From Auanema rhodensis (Eukaryota; Nematoda; Chromadorea; Rhabditida; Rhabditidae), in the NCBI GenBank assembly GCA_964057225.1, contig OZ059896.1:8928001-8992000 (forward strand): DNA of 64,000 nucleotides. The letters are read 5' to 3'. Of the stretch, positions 14,626 to 26,600 are shown piece after piece; the stretch's first letter is position 1, and every line of letters starts with the position of its first letter. The notes under the pieces are model-generated. The model ran no database searches. It saw only the letters and a list, made by a program, of their open reading frames with translations, and was not told where the DNA came from. Made by a program: the position numbers and the translations under genes.

Positions 14626-14926
14626 GCATAGGGAGTGTTGCAATGTCCTGGTCAATACTATCAGTTTGTATATATTTCTAATTTTTTTATTGATATATTT
14701 ACTTTTAAACATCCAACTCCGGATATTTATTCATGATGCCATAATTATTATTGAAAAAAATTATGATTACATTCATTGTTTATATATAACTTAATAAAAC
14801 TAATATAATATGATTTTTTTTACTTTTTGGTGGCGATCTTTTGCTCCACCCACCCAATCAAATTAGAAATTTTCAGACCAAACGGGTATCACAATTTTTA
14901 TTCAGTGAAAGTTAAAAAAATATAGT
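14626..14926. other. spacer after haspin
   Basis: Short AT-rich spacer with a probable polyadenylation signal (AATAAA at about 14792) and a CAG acceptor at 14903-14905 just before the next ATG. No coding sequence seen. Confidence 0.45.
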
Positions 14927-16131
14927 ATGAGTGTTTGTACTGCTAAATGTGAGAACTGTGATTTAATCCGGTTGATACCATTATCCTATGTTATTCCTAC
15001 TTTTATACTGTATATTTTACTAGCACGTTTAATAGTGAAACATAAAGAATTTCATTCCATTTTTTATGCACAATTTTTCGTTATAGCTGTAAATGTAGGT
15101 TTTTATCTAGTTTATTGATTGAGCTAATTTCAATTTTTTAGAATTGTTTACTATGGATAGCAGAAGCGGCATTAGAACGTATTCCCGACTTCACGGTAAT
15201 TCTACTTTAAAGAATCGTTTGAAATCCAATATTTAAGGTGTTATGTCCATTTTTGTGGGAAAATTTTAATAAGCCTAATCAGTGGTTTTTTGCATTTAAA
15301 TTTATTTTTCTATATTCACCCCATCTTCAATCTACAACATCGGTTGTTCTAGTTTTTAATCGTTTAACAGCTATTTGTTTTCCGGTGACAATTCATAATG
15401 TTAGTTTTTTATACTTTATTTTCTGATGTTTATTAATTTATTTATTTCAGATATGGACTACTCATCGTAAACACATTTTCGCAGCTCAATTTTTGGTTCC
15501 ACTACTATGCGCTGCTCATGCTATACCCTGGCCCACAATGATACATTCATTTGGTAGAGTACACAGAGGACTTGTAGTGAAATATGTTCCTTTGTGGCCA
15601 TATGTATGATGTCATTATTAGTTCAATAATTCTCAAATTCCTTTTAAGCTTCCTCTTGGAGTAATAAACAGTATCATAGGTGGTATAAACGTTGCAGTCA
15701 TTTTCATTGGAACCACATTTACTTTTTATAAGATATATACGGCTAATATTCGAACTCAAAATGGGAAACAGATAGAGTATAATCTTTTTCTTACAGCTTT
15801 TTTTCTTTCTTTGTCAACAATTTTACTTTGTGTATATCAGGTGATTTTGAATGATTTCAAAGAAAACCACTTTAACCATTTTTTAGATATTTATATTTAC
15901 AAGTTCTCAAGCTAGTTATAGGTCATTTTACTTCTGGCTCTTAAAAAACAGAGGTTTTTATCTTAAAAAATTAAATAATATTATAGTTTTTAAGGAGTTA
16001 TTTTGGATTTGTATACATTAGCACCAGCCTGGATTTTTTTTGTTCTTCAAAAGAGAATAAGATATAGGCTATTACTTAGCTGTATGTATAAGTCTCGAGC
16101 ACCCATTTCAGCACTGAGTATAACACGATAA
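14927..16131 (+). CDS. serpentine chemoreceptor, srg/srv-like 7TM GPCR
   Basis: Predicted seven-helix receptor of the nematode Srg/Srv superfamily, which senses chemicals on ciliated neurons. Eight or so exons join through 41-51-nt introns, some ending in AAG. Helices are visible as hydrophobic blocks. After an N-terminal CTAKCENC, helix 1 runs through IPTFILYILLARLIV. Later comes VLVFNRLTAICFPVTIHN, where the NRL...P motif after TM3 is typical of this superfamily, followed by WTTHRK. The last exon ends with VILDLYTLAPAWIFFVLQ and a basic tail (KRIRYRLLL). The pattern 'D-L-x-x-L-x-P-W-x' near TM7 is a family hallmark. Assignment to srg versus srv is uncertain. It sits alone between haspin and a BTB gene. 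The reading frame across the last intron (donor within AACAGAG, acceptor TTTTTAAG) is inferred from this motif. Confidence 0.75.
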
Positions 16132-16344
16132 GTTCAAACATGTATTTAGAATTAAACATATCTATGATCAACCAATTAGAATAGTAGTATTATTCATCTT
16201 AATCCATGATGTAAATGTCACATGCTGTTGCAATTTCAAAGATCTTTTTTTTTTCATTTCTAGATCTCACCTTTGATGTTTCAAATAATTTTACATACTT
16301 TTTGCTTTTCTGATTTTTTCATATTCTTTTTCCAATTTTTAGTA

Positions 16345-16375
<31 letters not shown>

Positions 16376-16651
16376 TAATAATAAAATGAGGCTTCAAGTA
16401 AAAATTAATTTCATGAAAAATTGATTTATAGCTTATTAAATTATTAAAGCTCGCATTTCTTTCGATATGCTGTGAAAACAAGTGGTGATGTCGAAATGAA
16501 AGAAAAAACATAAATGTTCGAAGATCTTGTATTGAAACATTGCTTGATAACTAATGATTAATACATAGCAATGTAATGAATGTGTTGCTTTACGTGAAGC
16601 TTCACGTGATGATAAATCATTTTTTTAAATCTGGAAACGTTTTCTGGTTGA
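16132..16651. other. spacer between chemoreceptor and BTB gene
   Basis: AT-rich spacer with a TA/TAA microsatellite at 16343-16385 and an imperfect inverted repeat at about 16593-16609 (GTGAAGCTTCAC). No gene recognised. Confidence 0.45.
16349..16385. repeat. (TAA)n microsatellite
   Basis: Run of TAATAA units preceded by TATATATA, in the spacer upstream of the BTB gene. Confidence 0.8.
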
Positions 16652-19013
16652 ATGTCTTCTCCATCACAATGGCAATACGAAGAATCAAAAGTATAATTTT
16701 CTATTAATTAGTGTTTCAAATTTAATTTATGTACAGCAAATTTCGATTCAAATAATCCTTGATGATTCCACTTTACGTGTTGTTCAAGTTAGCTTAAAAG
16801 AGAAACATTTCTTGACGAAGGAATTTTCTTTCATTACTATAGAAGAACATCATAAGGTTCACATAACTTTATTAACTATTAACAATTATATTTTATTTAA
16901 GGCTAAAAATTCTATTAAATTATCAGTTAATCCACTGTTCAATTCAGAATGGGAATTGTTGTATCAGTTACGTATAAAAACAGGATCAAACTCAAATTGT
17001 TTAACAATAGCAGATAAAGTATGAATATTCAATATAGTACAATGATATAATTAATTTAGACTGTTTTTCAATTTACTTCCAAAAATAATAATGTCTCGTT
17101 TGATCTACTGGACGATATCAAGTGCGTCACATTTGAACTTAGAACGTTAAATGAGGTGAGGCTTAATTAGTTATTACTATTTACTAAAATGCTGTTTTAG
17201 TTTAATTTAATTCATCCCTCACTAACAGAAGGTGATATATTACTTCGGTTCGCTGATGGATCTTTCATTCAAACACATCGATCTTTACTATGCCTTGCTT
17301 CTGAATCTATTTGTTAGTATCAACATGTAATTTAAACCTAAAAATACTTTATTTAAAGCTGAAATGCTCACAACTTATCCGCAAACGGACTGCATAAATC
17401 TGCAGGAACTTCAGAAAGATGCATTCATGGAGTTGTTTCTTAGAGTTCGACTTTTAAATGAAAGACAACGGTTATTTTCGTTTTAAGCTATATCCTAACA
17501 GACGACTGATTTGCCACAACTTTGAAAAATTCGCGAAAGTTGCTGTTGCCTTACGATGCCGAGCTTTCATTATTAGATTATCAGAATATTTATCTTCCTC
17601 GGCTCATCAAAATGTTATTTCAATTAATTTTGCAATTTTTTAAAAACAAATATAATTATTTTATAGTTATCAAATCTAGATCGATTGAAAATTGCCGTAG
17701 ATCTACGTTTGGTACCAGCAATCAAAGATTTGGTTTATAAGTTGATTTTAGCTAATTTAATCTCGCAATTAGAAACACCTTGTCTTTAGATCGGTAAAAA
17801 GTGGTGAATGGGCCAAACTAATAGAAAAAAATTTTAATCCCACAAATTTGTTCCCATCAGAGGTTTATGACATTATTGTTCAACCAATTGTTTCAGAGGT
17901 AAATTAACTAGATTTTCCAAATGCGTAGATCATTTGGAAGTATTAATGTGATTTGCTTGTAGGAGAAATTGCCCAGCAATCCGACAATTGAAACCCACTT
18001 CGATTTCTTTTCCAATGAGGTTCAAAATTTAGTTTGATGTGGTAATTAACATTAGATACTTTCAGGCGGCATCCTTAAGGTACAATAGAAAAGTGTTATT
18101 CCTGGATACTCCATTTTATATCAACAAAGGAGTTTTAGCACTTCATGGAATAGGCAGCTTTAGAAAGAATGAACAGGGTAGATAACTAATTAATTCTGAT
18201 TATGATGTAATTGAGTTTCTATATATATATATATATATATTACAGGAGATCTTGTAGCACGATACACGAAACGTTTCCAACGAGAGTGCGCTCAGGCTGA
18301 AACTACTCCAGGTGATGTAAGTGTTTTGAATGTTTCTGTCGTTCAGTACTTTTTATTCTTCTAAGATTTTTCTACATTTGATTATGCAATTGTACCCGGG
18401 GGGTCCTGAAATTCCACAATATCATGAAAGAGCGGCTATTATATTTTGCCACGATCATGGATGGTCTAGAATGGCTTATGTACTTGAGCAGGTTTAACAT
18501 CTATGGACGAAAATGGACGAAAAGAGACATTTTATTTTTAAGATTCATTTAAACAATCCTGTAACCACTAAATCTCAATTCATTCAACGTATTACATTTG
18601 CTGAAGAATTTAATTTAAAGAATTTAATGAGGTCTTGCTTATTATATGCAGAAGGCAGGTTAGTGTTGCAAATCTTACTATTATTCTTATAATATGTTCA
18701 AAATTCATTTTACAGCTGTCATAAATATGCTCATGAATTCATACATACTATTGAATTCCAAAAATTATCTGATTTAACTCGAAGGCAACTGGTTGATAGA
18801 GTATTTTGCGGTTGGGGTTTAGACATATCTAATGGTATAATTGCTAATAGATTGTCTATCAGGTACCAGAATTTGAATTCTGTTAAGAGATATAACTAAT
18901 TTTTTATTTTTTGAATTCCACAAGAGACGGATGTTCGAGAACTAGGAATAGGCAGAGGTGGACCCAAGATATTCGAAGATGAAGAGCATACAGATGATTG
19001 TTTCGAAATGTGA
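16652..19013 (+). CDS. tandem BTB/POZ-like domain protein
   Basis: BTB proteins dimerise and commonly act as Cullin-3 adaptors or scaffolds. The start ATG encodes SSPSQWQYEESK. The N-terminal ~130 residues are not recognised and could be a divergent MATH-like sandwich. A BTB core follows from about 17225: EGDILLRFADGSFIQTHRSL, then SEMLTTYP, then the helical end FEKFAKVAVALRCRAFII. A second, diverged BTB-like unit runs from about 18075 (RKVLFLDTPFYINKGVLALH) to DIFLHLIMQLYPGGPEIP and ERAAIIFCHDHGW. At least 12 introns are needed, including one of only 31 nt at about 17468-17498. The C-terminus is ambiguous. One splice ends GGPKIFEDEEHTDDCFEM at 19013, another would stop at 18982. Domain order resembles nematode-specific BTB families. 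Function is not inferable. Confidence 0.65.
18223..18241. repeat. (AT)n microsatellite inside a BTB-gene intron
   Basis: Nineteen bases of alternating TA immediately before the TTACAG acceptor at 18240-18245. Length variation here would alter intron size only. Confidence 0.7.
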
Positions 19014-19178
19014 TTTTTTTATTTAAAAATGAATATTGAGTTTTTAATAACATAAATAGTTTAGCTATCTTTATTATTTAGCTGATAATATAATCACATA
19101 CGTAATGATTCTTGAAGCATATTTACAATATACTAAATTATTTATTAGTTCACTTTTTTTTTAAAATATTTTTTGTAT

Positions 19179-21238
19179 TTAAATACTAAGCTGGCCTTTT
19201 TTTTTATCAAATTGATGGCGATTATGATGATGATGATGATGATGATGATATCTATTACGTTGCTTTCTATGATCCTTTATAGAAGCAATAGTCGGAATAT
19301 GCTAAAATGTAAAGAATAATTTGAAGTTTGTTTTAAAATTTTACGTGATCTGAAGCTGCGTGTTCAATTCGAAGAACGATGACATCTCTGCGAGGTAGGT
19401 CTCTCCAAGGTATTTCCTCTGCAGGAATTTTAAATTCATCCGATTTGGTTAATTTAAATGTTTTTGATGTTCCCAGAAATTTAACAATTGTCTGAACCAC
19501 CTATGTACAAACAAAGGGACAAAGAAATATCACCTGTTTCGTTGGTTTTATATGATTCAAATATATACTAGTTCCAGATGTATCCAAAATCCAAGCATAG
19601 ATAATCGTTGTTTGTTCAAATTGTTTGTTATAAAGACTGTTATCATCAGGAATTCCGTGATAACGTGAAGTATACCTAAACAACTCTTATCGTTCAAAAC
19701 CTTGATAAGCAGTTCAATTCCCACCAAGTATTGGAAGTATCGTTTTGGTAAATCCAAGGCTTGGTATCATATAATGCTTCTCCGACAGTATCGAGAAACC
19801 TATTATAACACAAAATAAGACATAGTAAAGTTATAGTGATTTACTTACAGGCCCAATTCATGAAGTCTAGTTTGAAATATGAGTGGAATTCTTCCATGAT
19901 CATCAGGTCCAACATTCAAAAGGATATTTCCACCACAAGCAACAGTTCGAGAAATTTGAAATAATATTTCATACACAGTTTGAACATCCTCTTCCTAATG
20001 AATAAATGAAAAAACTATGAAAATATTGAATTTTTATTGAATATACCTCCATATCTCGCCTGTAGCCCCAAGATTTCTTATCCATCGTGAAACAATTTTC
20101 CCATTTACGTGGTTGCAAAACTCCAGGATCATAGTGATCGGAGAATGTTAAAAATCCTCCATGCTTTCCCATTACCCCTTTTCCCCAACGATCATTCACA
20201 ACCACAGTATCCTTTACAGGACTGAAGGAAAGAGAATATTACGTTGACAAATTAGTAAAACCTTTCATTATACAGCCATGCTAGAAATTCCTTACTCTTC
20301 CAATATTCTTCAGGTTTTTCCCAGTCTCCATCACTCCAAATTACGCTGGGTTTATAAAGAGATACAAGTTCAAGCATCTGTGGATATGACACTGACTAAA
20401 ATTGATAGTTTTCAGTTATAAATTTCAATATTATATCACATCACTAAATGCTGTTAAATTTTCATTAGCTTTATCCATCAAATATAAAGGATGAAACCAA
20501 TCATATTGAGAAAAATACAATCCAAATGTGATACCACTTTTGGTCATGTACTTCTTCAAATCTCCTATAATTTTATTTTCAAGTGTATGTAATATGTAAA
20601 GCAATATTACCAACTATATCCCTTTTAGGACCGATATCGACAGAATTCCAATTGAAACTTGTAACACTAGGCCACATTGTAAAACCTTCATGATGTTTAC
20701 TAGTAAAAACAAAGTATCTGAATAAAGAAAAACTTTAATAAGATGTGTGAAAATAACTTGCTTTGCTCCAGAAGATTTAACAACGTTTGCAAACTCTTCA
20801 GGGTTAAAAAGATCGGCCTTAAACTAAAGTAAATATTGTTACAGCAATTGTGGAAAAGTAACAACAGTACATCTTTAGCAAAATCAGCGTATGTTACCCC
20901 AGGTGGGTAATTATTGGCTATAAATTCATTTACTTCACGATCTTTCTCACCTTTCCAATACCACCACAACCATTCAGATCTGAGTTTTATACATCATTAT
21001 TTTCAAAAGCTAACGAATTAATTGCCTATGTGCTGGAACAGAGTAAACACCCCAATGACAAAAAATTCCAAACTTTTGATCATCATACCAACTTGGTAGA
21101 GGGCGTGATTCTAATGAATCCCAAGTAGGCTTAGAAGAATCATATTATAAACTAAAAAGAGAATGGAGTTACCAGATATGTGGCGAATCCAGATGAAATC
21201 AAGACAGCAGCCAATATGTAGAATGTCATTTCTACCAT
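19179..21238 (-). CDS. alpha-L-fucosidase (GH29)
   Basis: Glycoside hydrolase family 29 enzyme that removes terminal alpha-L-fucose from glycans, in lysosomes or secreted. An N-terminal signal peptide is visible ([16 protein letters not shown]). Family motifs in order: [61 protein letters not shown], and [15 protein letters not shown], where the Asp of WSDG is the expected nucleophile. Then come [26 protein letters not shown], and KPWIYQNDT followed by WYTSRYHG. Two introns appear to use GC donors (20760-20761 and 21024-21025), which restore the family sequence exactly. The last intron (19293-19335 region) joins to a Lys/His-rich tail with eight consecutive His encoded by a CAT repeat. Without that splice the protein would stop at 19333. 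ATGs at 21236-21238 and 21227-21229 are both possible starts. Confidence 0.88.
19224..19250. repeat. (ATG/CAT)n repeat encoding poly-His
   Basis: Eight tandem ATG units on the + strand, read on the - strand as eight CAT (His) codons in the predicted tail of the fucosidase. Similar CAT/GAT microsatellites occur at about 55951 and 62393 in non-coding DNA. Confidence 0.8.
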
Positions 21239-22153
21239 TGACAACAAAGATGATAAGAAAAAATTGCAATACTATTAGATAAGAAGTTGTTGTCCTGTCT
21301 ATTTGTTTTTCTAATATCTATAAGAATAATTTCCAATTGACTCAGAAAAAAGTTAAGCAAAAAGTATTTATAATGCATCGAAAATTCACGTTTAGCGTTT
21401 ACTGTATTTTAAAAATAAAATGTAATATATCTGTGGGTATCAGTATAAAGTTCATTTTCGGACTTATACCTGAAGGACCAAAAATATTTTCACTAATAGA
21501 TCAAGTTATGAGAAATCATAAACAAAAATATTTGTATTTAAGAGAAATATGCCAATAACTACATATCTTTAGCCACGCGCATTGGTTCTAAAGAACAAAA
21601 ACTTTGGTACTACTAAACTCCTCATCTACTAGTTCTTGATCTATATTTGAACTTTCCTCTTAAGATCTTAGGTTCTTTTCTGTTTCATCATGAAAATACA
21701 ATGTTAAAATTTATATCAATCATTCGAATAATTGTTGTTCGTTTCCATCGTAGATTTAATTCACAAATTGGTAAATCGTTTTAAAATTTCCTTTTTCCAT
21801 CTTTTTTCATGCTATAAAGTAGAATGCTAATATTTTATGATTTGATTCCTCATTCAACAAACAAATACAAAATAAATTAGCATACTAATTGAGAAGGGAA
21901 GGGGCGCGAACTCACTATTAATACCTTCCTTATATGAGGGATTCACTTCGGCCGGAGGGTCTTAGCACGCAAAAATTAGTGCGCGGGAAATGGGCGATTT
22001 TGAATTTTCCTGTTCAAAACGACGAAGAACTGAACAAAGTGATGTCTTGATTATAATTTTTTAATATTATTTTCATATTCTCACTGTATGTAGAATCTGA
22101 TTACAAATATAATTATGAATTTATAATGTTTTCTTTTAGCTCCATTTGTGAAC
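21239..22153. other. divergent promoter region, fucosidase / CDK1
   Basis: About 0.9 kb between two head-to-head genes. The distal part is AT-rich. The proximal part (21890-22010) rises in GC and holds the E2F/CHR-like module described separately. A splice acceptor (TTTTCTTTTAG, ending 22139) precedes the CDK1 start by 15 bases. The short open frame at 21337-21558 has no recognisable feature and I do not consider it a gene. Confidence 0.6.
21981..22004 (+). promoter_or_regulatory. composite E2F site and CHR-like element
   Basis: GCGCGGGAAA (21981-21990) is the reverse complement of a consensus E2F/DP site (TTTCCCGCGC). It is followed within nine bases by TTTGAA (21999-22004), the core of a cell-cycle homology region bound by LIN54/MuvB, with GGGCG between them. 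It lies 150-170 bases upstream of the CDK1 start codon used here. Its place in front of a mitotic kinase fits DREAM/DRM-type cell-cycle control. Confidence 0.6.
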
Positions 22154-23426
22154 ATGAGGAATGGAGGGGAATCCCATTTCTCTCTTGATGACTTTGTAAA
22201 GCTTGAGAAAATTGGAGAAGGTGCTTCATCATTTTATCTTAATGCCTATGATATTTTTTCAAGGAACATATGGTGTTGTTTACAAAGGTCGTAATAAGAA
22301 AACAAGTCAAATGGTGGCTATGAAGAAGATTAGACTTGAAAGTGAAGATGAGGGTGTACCTTCTACAGCAATTAGGGAGATCTCCCTTCTAAAGGAGCTA
22401 AAGCATCCTAATGTTGTTGCTCTAGAGGATGTAATCATGCAGGTATATAATCTATTTATGTGAATTTCTGTTTGATCCAATCCGTTTACAGGAGAACCGT
22501 TTGTATCTTATTTTTGAATTCTTGTCTATGGATTTGAAAAAATACTTGGATCAACAACCAAATGGGCTTAACCGCGATACTGTTCAAAGTTACTTGTTCC
22601 AGGTAATACAAATTACTGTGATGATGTTTTTAATTTTACGTTTTAAGATTTGCCAAGCAATGTGTTTCTGTCATCAGCGTCGTGTAATTCACAGAGATTT
22701 AAAACCTCAGAATCTTCTTGTTGATGGAAAAGGAGCTATTAAATTGGCTGATTTCGGCTTAGCTAGAGCTATTGGAATTCCTGTCAGAGTTTACACCCAT
22801 GAGGTAAATATTCAAAATTATTTTGATTGAGGTTAATCGAATATATTAGGTTGTAACTTTGTGGTATCGTGCCCCTGAAATTCTTCTTGGTGGAACTCGA
22901 TATTCAATGGGAGTCGATATGTGGTCGATTGGATGTATTTTCGCCGAAATGGCATCGAAAAAGCCTCTCTTCCAGGGAGATTCCGAAATTGATGAATTGT
23001 ATAAAATTTTCAGGTTTGAGTTTATTCCTTATTTGACATTAATATAATGTGTATGGTTTAGAGTTTTCGGTACACCAACTGAGGAAAATTGGCCAGGAGT
23101 TACAGCCTTGCCTGACTACAAATCTACCTTCCCCAAATGGAGAGGAAAACCATTAACTGAAATTATGGGAGATTATATGGACGACGATGCTCTCGATCTT
23201 TTGAAGGTATATATTATCCTAATTTAATTCAGTTAGTAACCTTATTTAGGCTATGTTGATCTATGACCCAGCTTGTCGAATTTCTTCGAGAAAATCTCTT
23301 ACTCATTGCTACTTCGATGATGTAATTTTTAATAATAATTATAACTATGTAACATTATTCTTTTTTTAGGTGGATACATCTCGCTTGCCAGCCGGTGATT
23401 ATAGAGGCCAGCTTCAACTTAACTAG
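22154..23426 (+). CDS. cdk-1: cyclin-dependent kinase 1 (Cdc2)
   Basis: Master mitotic Ser/Thr kinase that acts with cyclins A/B. The short N-terminus ([18 protein letters not shown]) precedes the glycine loop [12 protein letters not shown], which holds the Thr-Tyr pair targeted by Wee1/Myt1. Diagnostic segments: [16 protein letters not shown], the cyclin-binding helix PSTAIRE, the catalytic loop [17 protein letters not shown], and the T-loop [19 protein letters not shown]. The C-lobe has [12 protein letters not shown] and [12 protein letters not shown]. The domain is complete and ends RGQLQLN at TAG 23424-23426. Introns are small, and two use AAG acceptors (for example GTTTTAAG). The TTTTAG at 22138-22139 may be a spliced-leader acceptor or the end of an intron joining an upstream in-frame exon at 21990. 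Confidence 0.95.
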
Positions 23427-23691
23427 ATTGAATTATCCTCTTGATGACTTCATTAACATAATCTCACTTTTATAGATACTCCATCTCTGCTTTAGAGTAT
23501 TATATATTTTGTACATCCGTTGTATTTTAGCTTCTATCTAATGAAATTATAAATACCTTAACACTCGTACTCGGTTTGATTTGATGTAGTTTTAACTTAC
23601 ATAAAAGGAGAGCACCAGTCATCTTGCTGTTTACTATGTTTATCTTTAGTTCAGTAGCATGAAGTCTTTGTTTAGAATAAAAAATAATTTA
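23427..23691. other. convergent 3' region between cdk-1 and intersectin
   Basis: AT-rich tail-to-tail spacer holding the two 3' UTRs. No coding sequence recognised. Confidence 0.5.
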
Positions 23692-26600
23692 TTACATGTC
23701 TGATTGAAATAGTTGCACTGCAAATTTTACAAGAAGAATTTCAGTATTATTCCCTGATGTACCTAAAATATGACATAACAACTTCCAATACGGTTCAAAC
23801 ATACCGGTTCTGAGTTGCATTTTTTTTGTGATAGGACCGCGCAATTTTGAAGTTTCGTTTATAAGCTCTTTAAGGCTTACTTTAGCTTGCTCTATATGTT
23901 CAAATATAAAATAAATATTTAGAAAATAACTAATTACCTAATACAGGAAGATCCGGTGAAAAAACTCTTTTCTGATAGAGAGCTATTTGTAAAGAGCAAT
24001 CAAACGATGAAAAAGGAAATTGACACGTTAGTTGCAGATCATTTTTCGATAGATCAGCGTCGATAGTTTCTATGATAGGACCAAGACTTAAGTGAAATAA
24101 ATGCTGCAAAAATATGATATATTGGTTAGAAAAGAAGACAAGTTGACTCACTGGAGGAGATCCTACAGTTTTTGCATTAATATTTTGAACAGATAGGATT
24201 TCTACAAGTAATCTACCTTTCAAATTCTGGGATACAGTTCGACGATTCTACAAAAATGAGATAAATTTTAAAATTCACTTGGAGCAACATTTTCTATTTC
24301 AGATATAGCAATTGCATGAAGATCAATGGCTTGCTGAATCTCCTTCGTCCACAGTTTCGCAGCATTTCGAGAATGACATCGCAGATGTACTGTGTCTTCA
24401 CCTGAAACACACGAAAAGGCTAATTGGCAAGAAATTTGTTTTACCGTATTGCAAACTGATATGAGTATCACTTTCCTTGTTAGGCACGATCATTAGCTTT
24501 TGCAATAAATATGGTTGTTTATACACGGTTAGTTTCACATCTGTAGTCCGCGAAACTTTAAAGCTATCAGGCTGTAAATAATTTTAGAAAATAACAAACA
24601 TTCTTGCAAAAGTTGCCTCATTTATAGTTTCATCTGGAGTACATAGGAGAAGAAAATCATTGAAGAGGAGGGCAACTAATAATTTACCACTTCTGGCTTT
24701 GTATATAACACCAGAATGCAAGAACGATCTGTTACCCTATATAATTTATGTTATTCGTTTATAATTTTTGAAACTAACCAATGAACGAGTAAGTGAAGTA
24801 AATTCAATAGACGGATTCATATTCAAACAACGAATGTGCTGTTGTGCCCAGCACAGCAATGCTACGGTATCCATCTCTTTCACTGCCTGATTCACTTCAG
24901 CAACAAGCGCTCGAAGTAACTGTAAAGCTGCATCCAAATCCTAAACAGTTATACTAGGTTACTCCAATGTTAAATTTTGAATATACCTGTTGCTCATTCG
25001 AATACTGAACGCTACATTCTTTCAGCATTTTCTCGACCAATAATGGATATCTTAATATCTGATGTTAAGCATCATGAGGGTTTATGTACCTAGTAACACG
25101 TCCAAGAGGAATCATTAAGAAATAGTTCAAAGTCATTCCTCGAGCATGCGGAGAAGCACAACATTGTGCATATAAAGCTCTTGCTTCAGGAGATTGTAAT
25201 AGCTTTGGAATAGTTTCAAGAGCAGCTTGTTGATTCTAAATCCATATACAGAATTTGACATTCGTAATTCTTAAATACCTTACAGAATGTCGTGAAAACA
25301 GATAAAGAGCTTATCTCAGCCAAAAACAATGATCCTACAAATTATTCAGTACTACACATCAATATTTGCCAATATGTTACCAATAGACTCATTTCGTTTC
25401 ATCCTTGTTAACATTTTCTTCGATTCATCTATTAATTGATCCCAATTAAGAAAGACGTGATCAAGTTCTGTCTTTTTAACTACATTTATCAGATTTTGAT
25501 AAAATAATTTTTTAGCCAATACTAAATCACCCAGATAGCGTTCTTCAGTAGTGATCAACTCCTTAAATCCATTGAATTTCTAATGCACGACGCACTTCTA
25601 TTTCACTTACTTCTTTCAATTTCAAGTATTTCTCTGTAGGAACAAACGTGTCCATTGCCGGAGGCTCCTCATAAAGTGCAGGGATTGGAGCACTCTGTGT
25701 ACTTGGTCAGTTACGTTTTCTCTTTATGTATTACCTCATATGTACCGGGTGTAGGAGGGAAGTCATATATATTACTTTGATGAGATTTACGATCTATTGA
25801 AGTTTCCAAAGGCGGCAACTCATACAAAGAAGGTGGCTCACTATATAGTGCAGGTGCCAAGCTTCAAAAACAAAAAATAAAAGTCATTTTCAAAATTTCC
25901 CGAATTATGCATGTTCATGCACTCTTGATTAATACTTATCCATAAAAAAACATGCAATAATCTTGTTTAAACATGAAATGCTAGTGTTATAAAGTGGATA
26001 GGCCAGATAGAAAATAGTGACATTCTCAAAAGAATTAAATGAGAGAATTGAAGTATAAAACATGCACTATGAAAGTTATCACGCAAGCCACCACACAACA
26101 AGTAAATTGATTAAAATGAGATGATTCTTAAAAATAATTTTATTATAAAAACATTTGCTCGATAAACTACTATAAACTATGCAAATTCGACTATTATTGC
26201 AAAACATTACAACGGCTGACTCCGATGGCTTAACTTACAGATACGGAAAGATCTAGACTACAAAGTAAGAAATTACAAAAACTTTTAGATTCAACATTTG
26301 CCGAATAGGAAGTACTGGAACATGTGTGGTGGGCGTGAAAGTGATTAACTTAGTAAAGTGTGAGGAGAGCTCTTAAGGATGACCAGAAATCAGATTGTGA
26401 ATCAAGCCGAACTTTAAGAGCTTATGGAATTATTATGCATATGACCATATTTTGCAGAGGAAGTTAATAAATATGAATCTGTACAAAACAGTATATTGTT
26501 TTCGTGAAGGAAAACAAAAGGAAGATGGACGTAGGAATGTTGAAAACTAGGTTGGTGCAGAAGTGAACGTAAATGGAACGTTGTAAGCAGTTGGGGAAAA

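Noticed and set aside
21337-21558. 73-aa frame between fucosidase and cdk-1
   Set aside because: No ATG at its stated start, AT-driven composition, no domain. It lies in the divergent promoter region.
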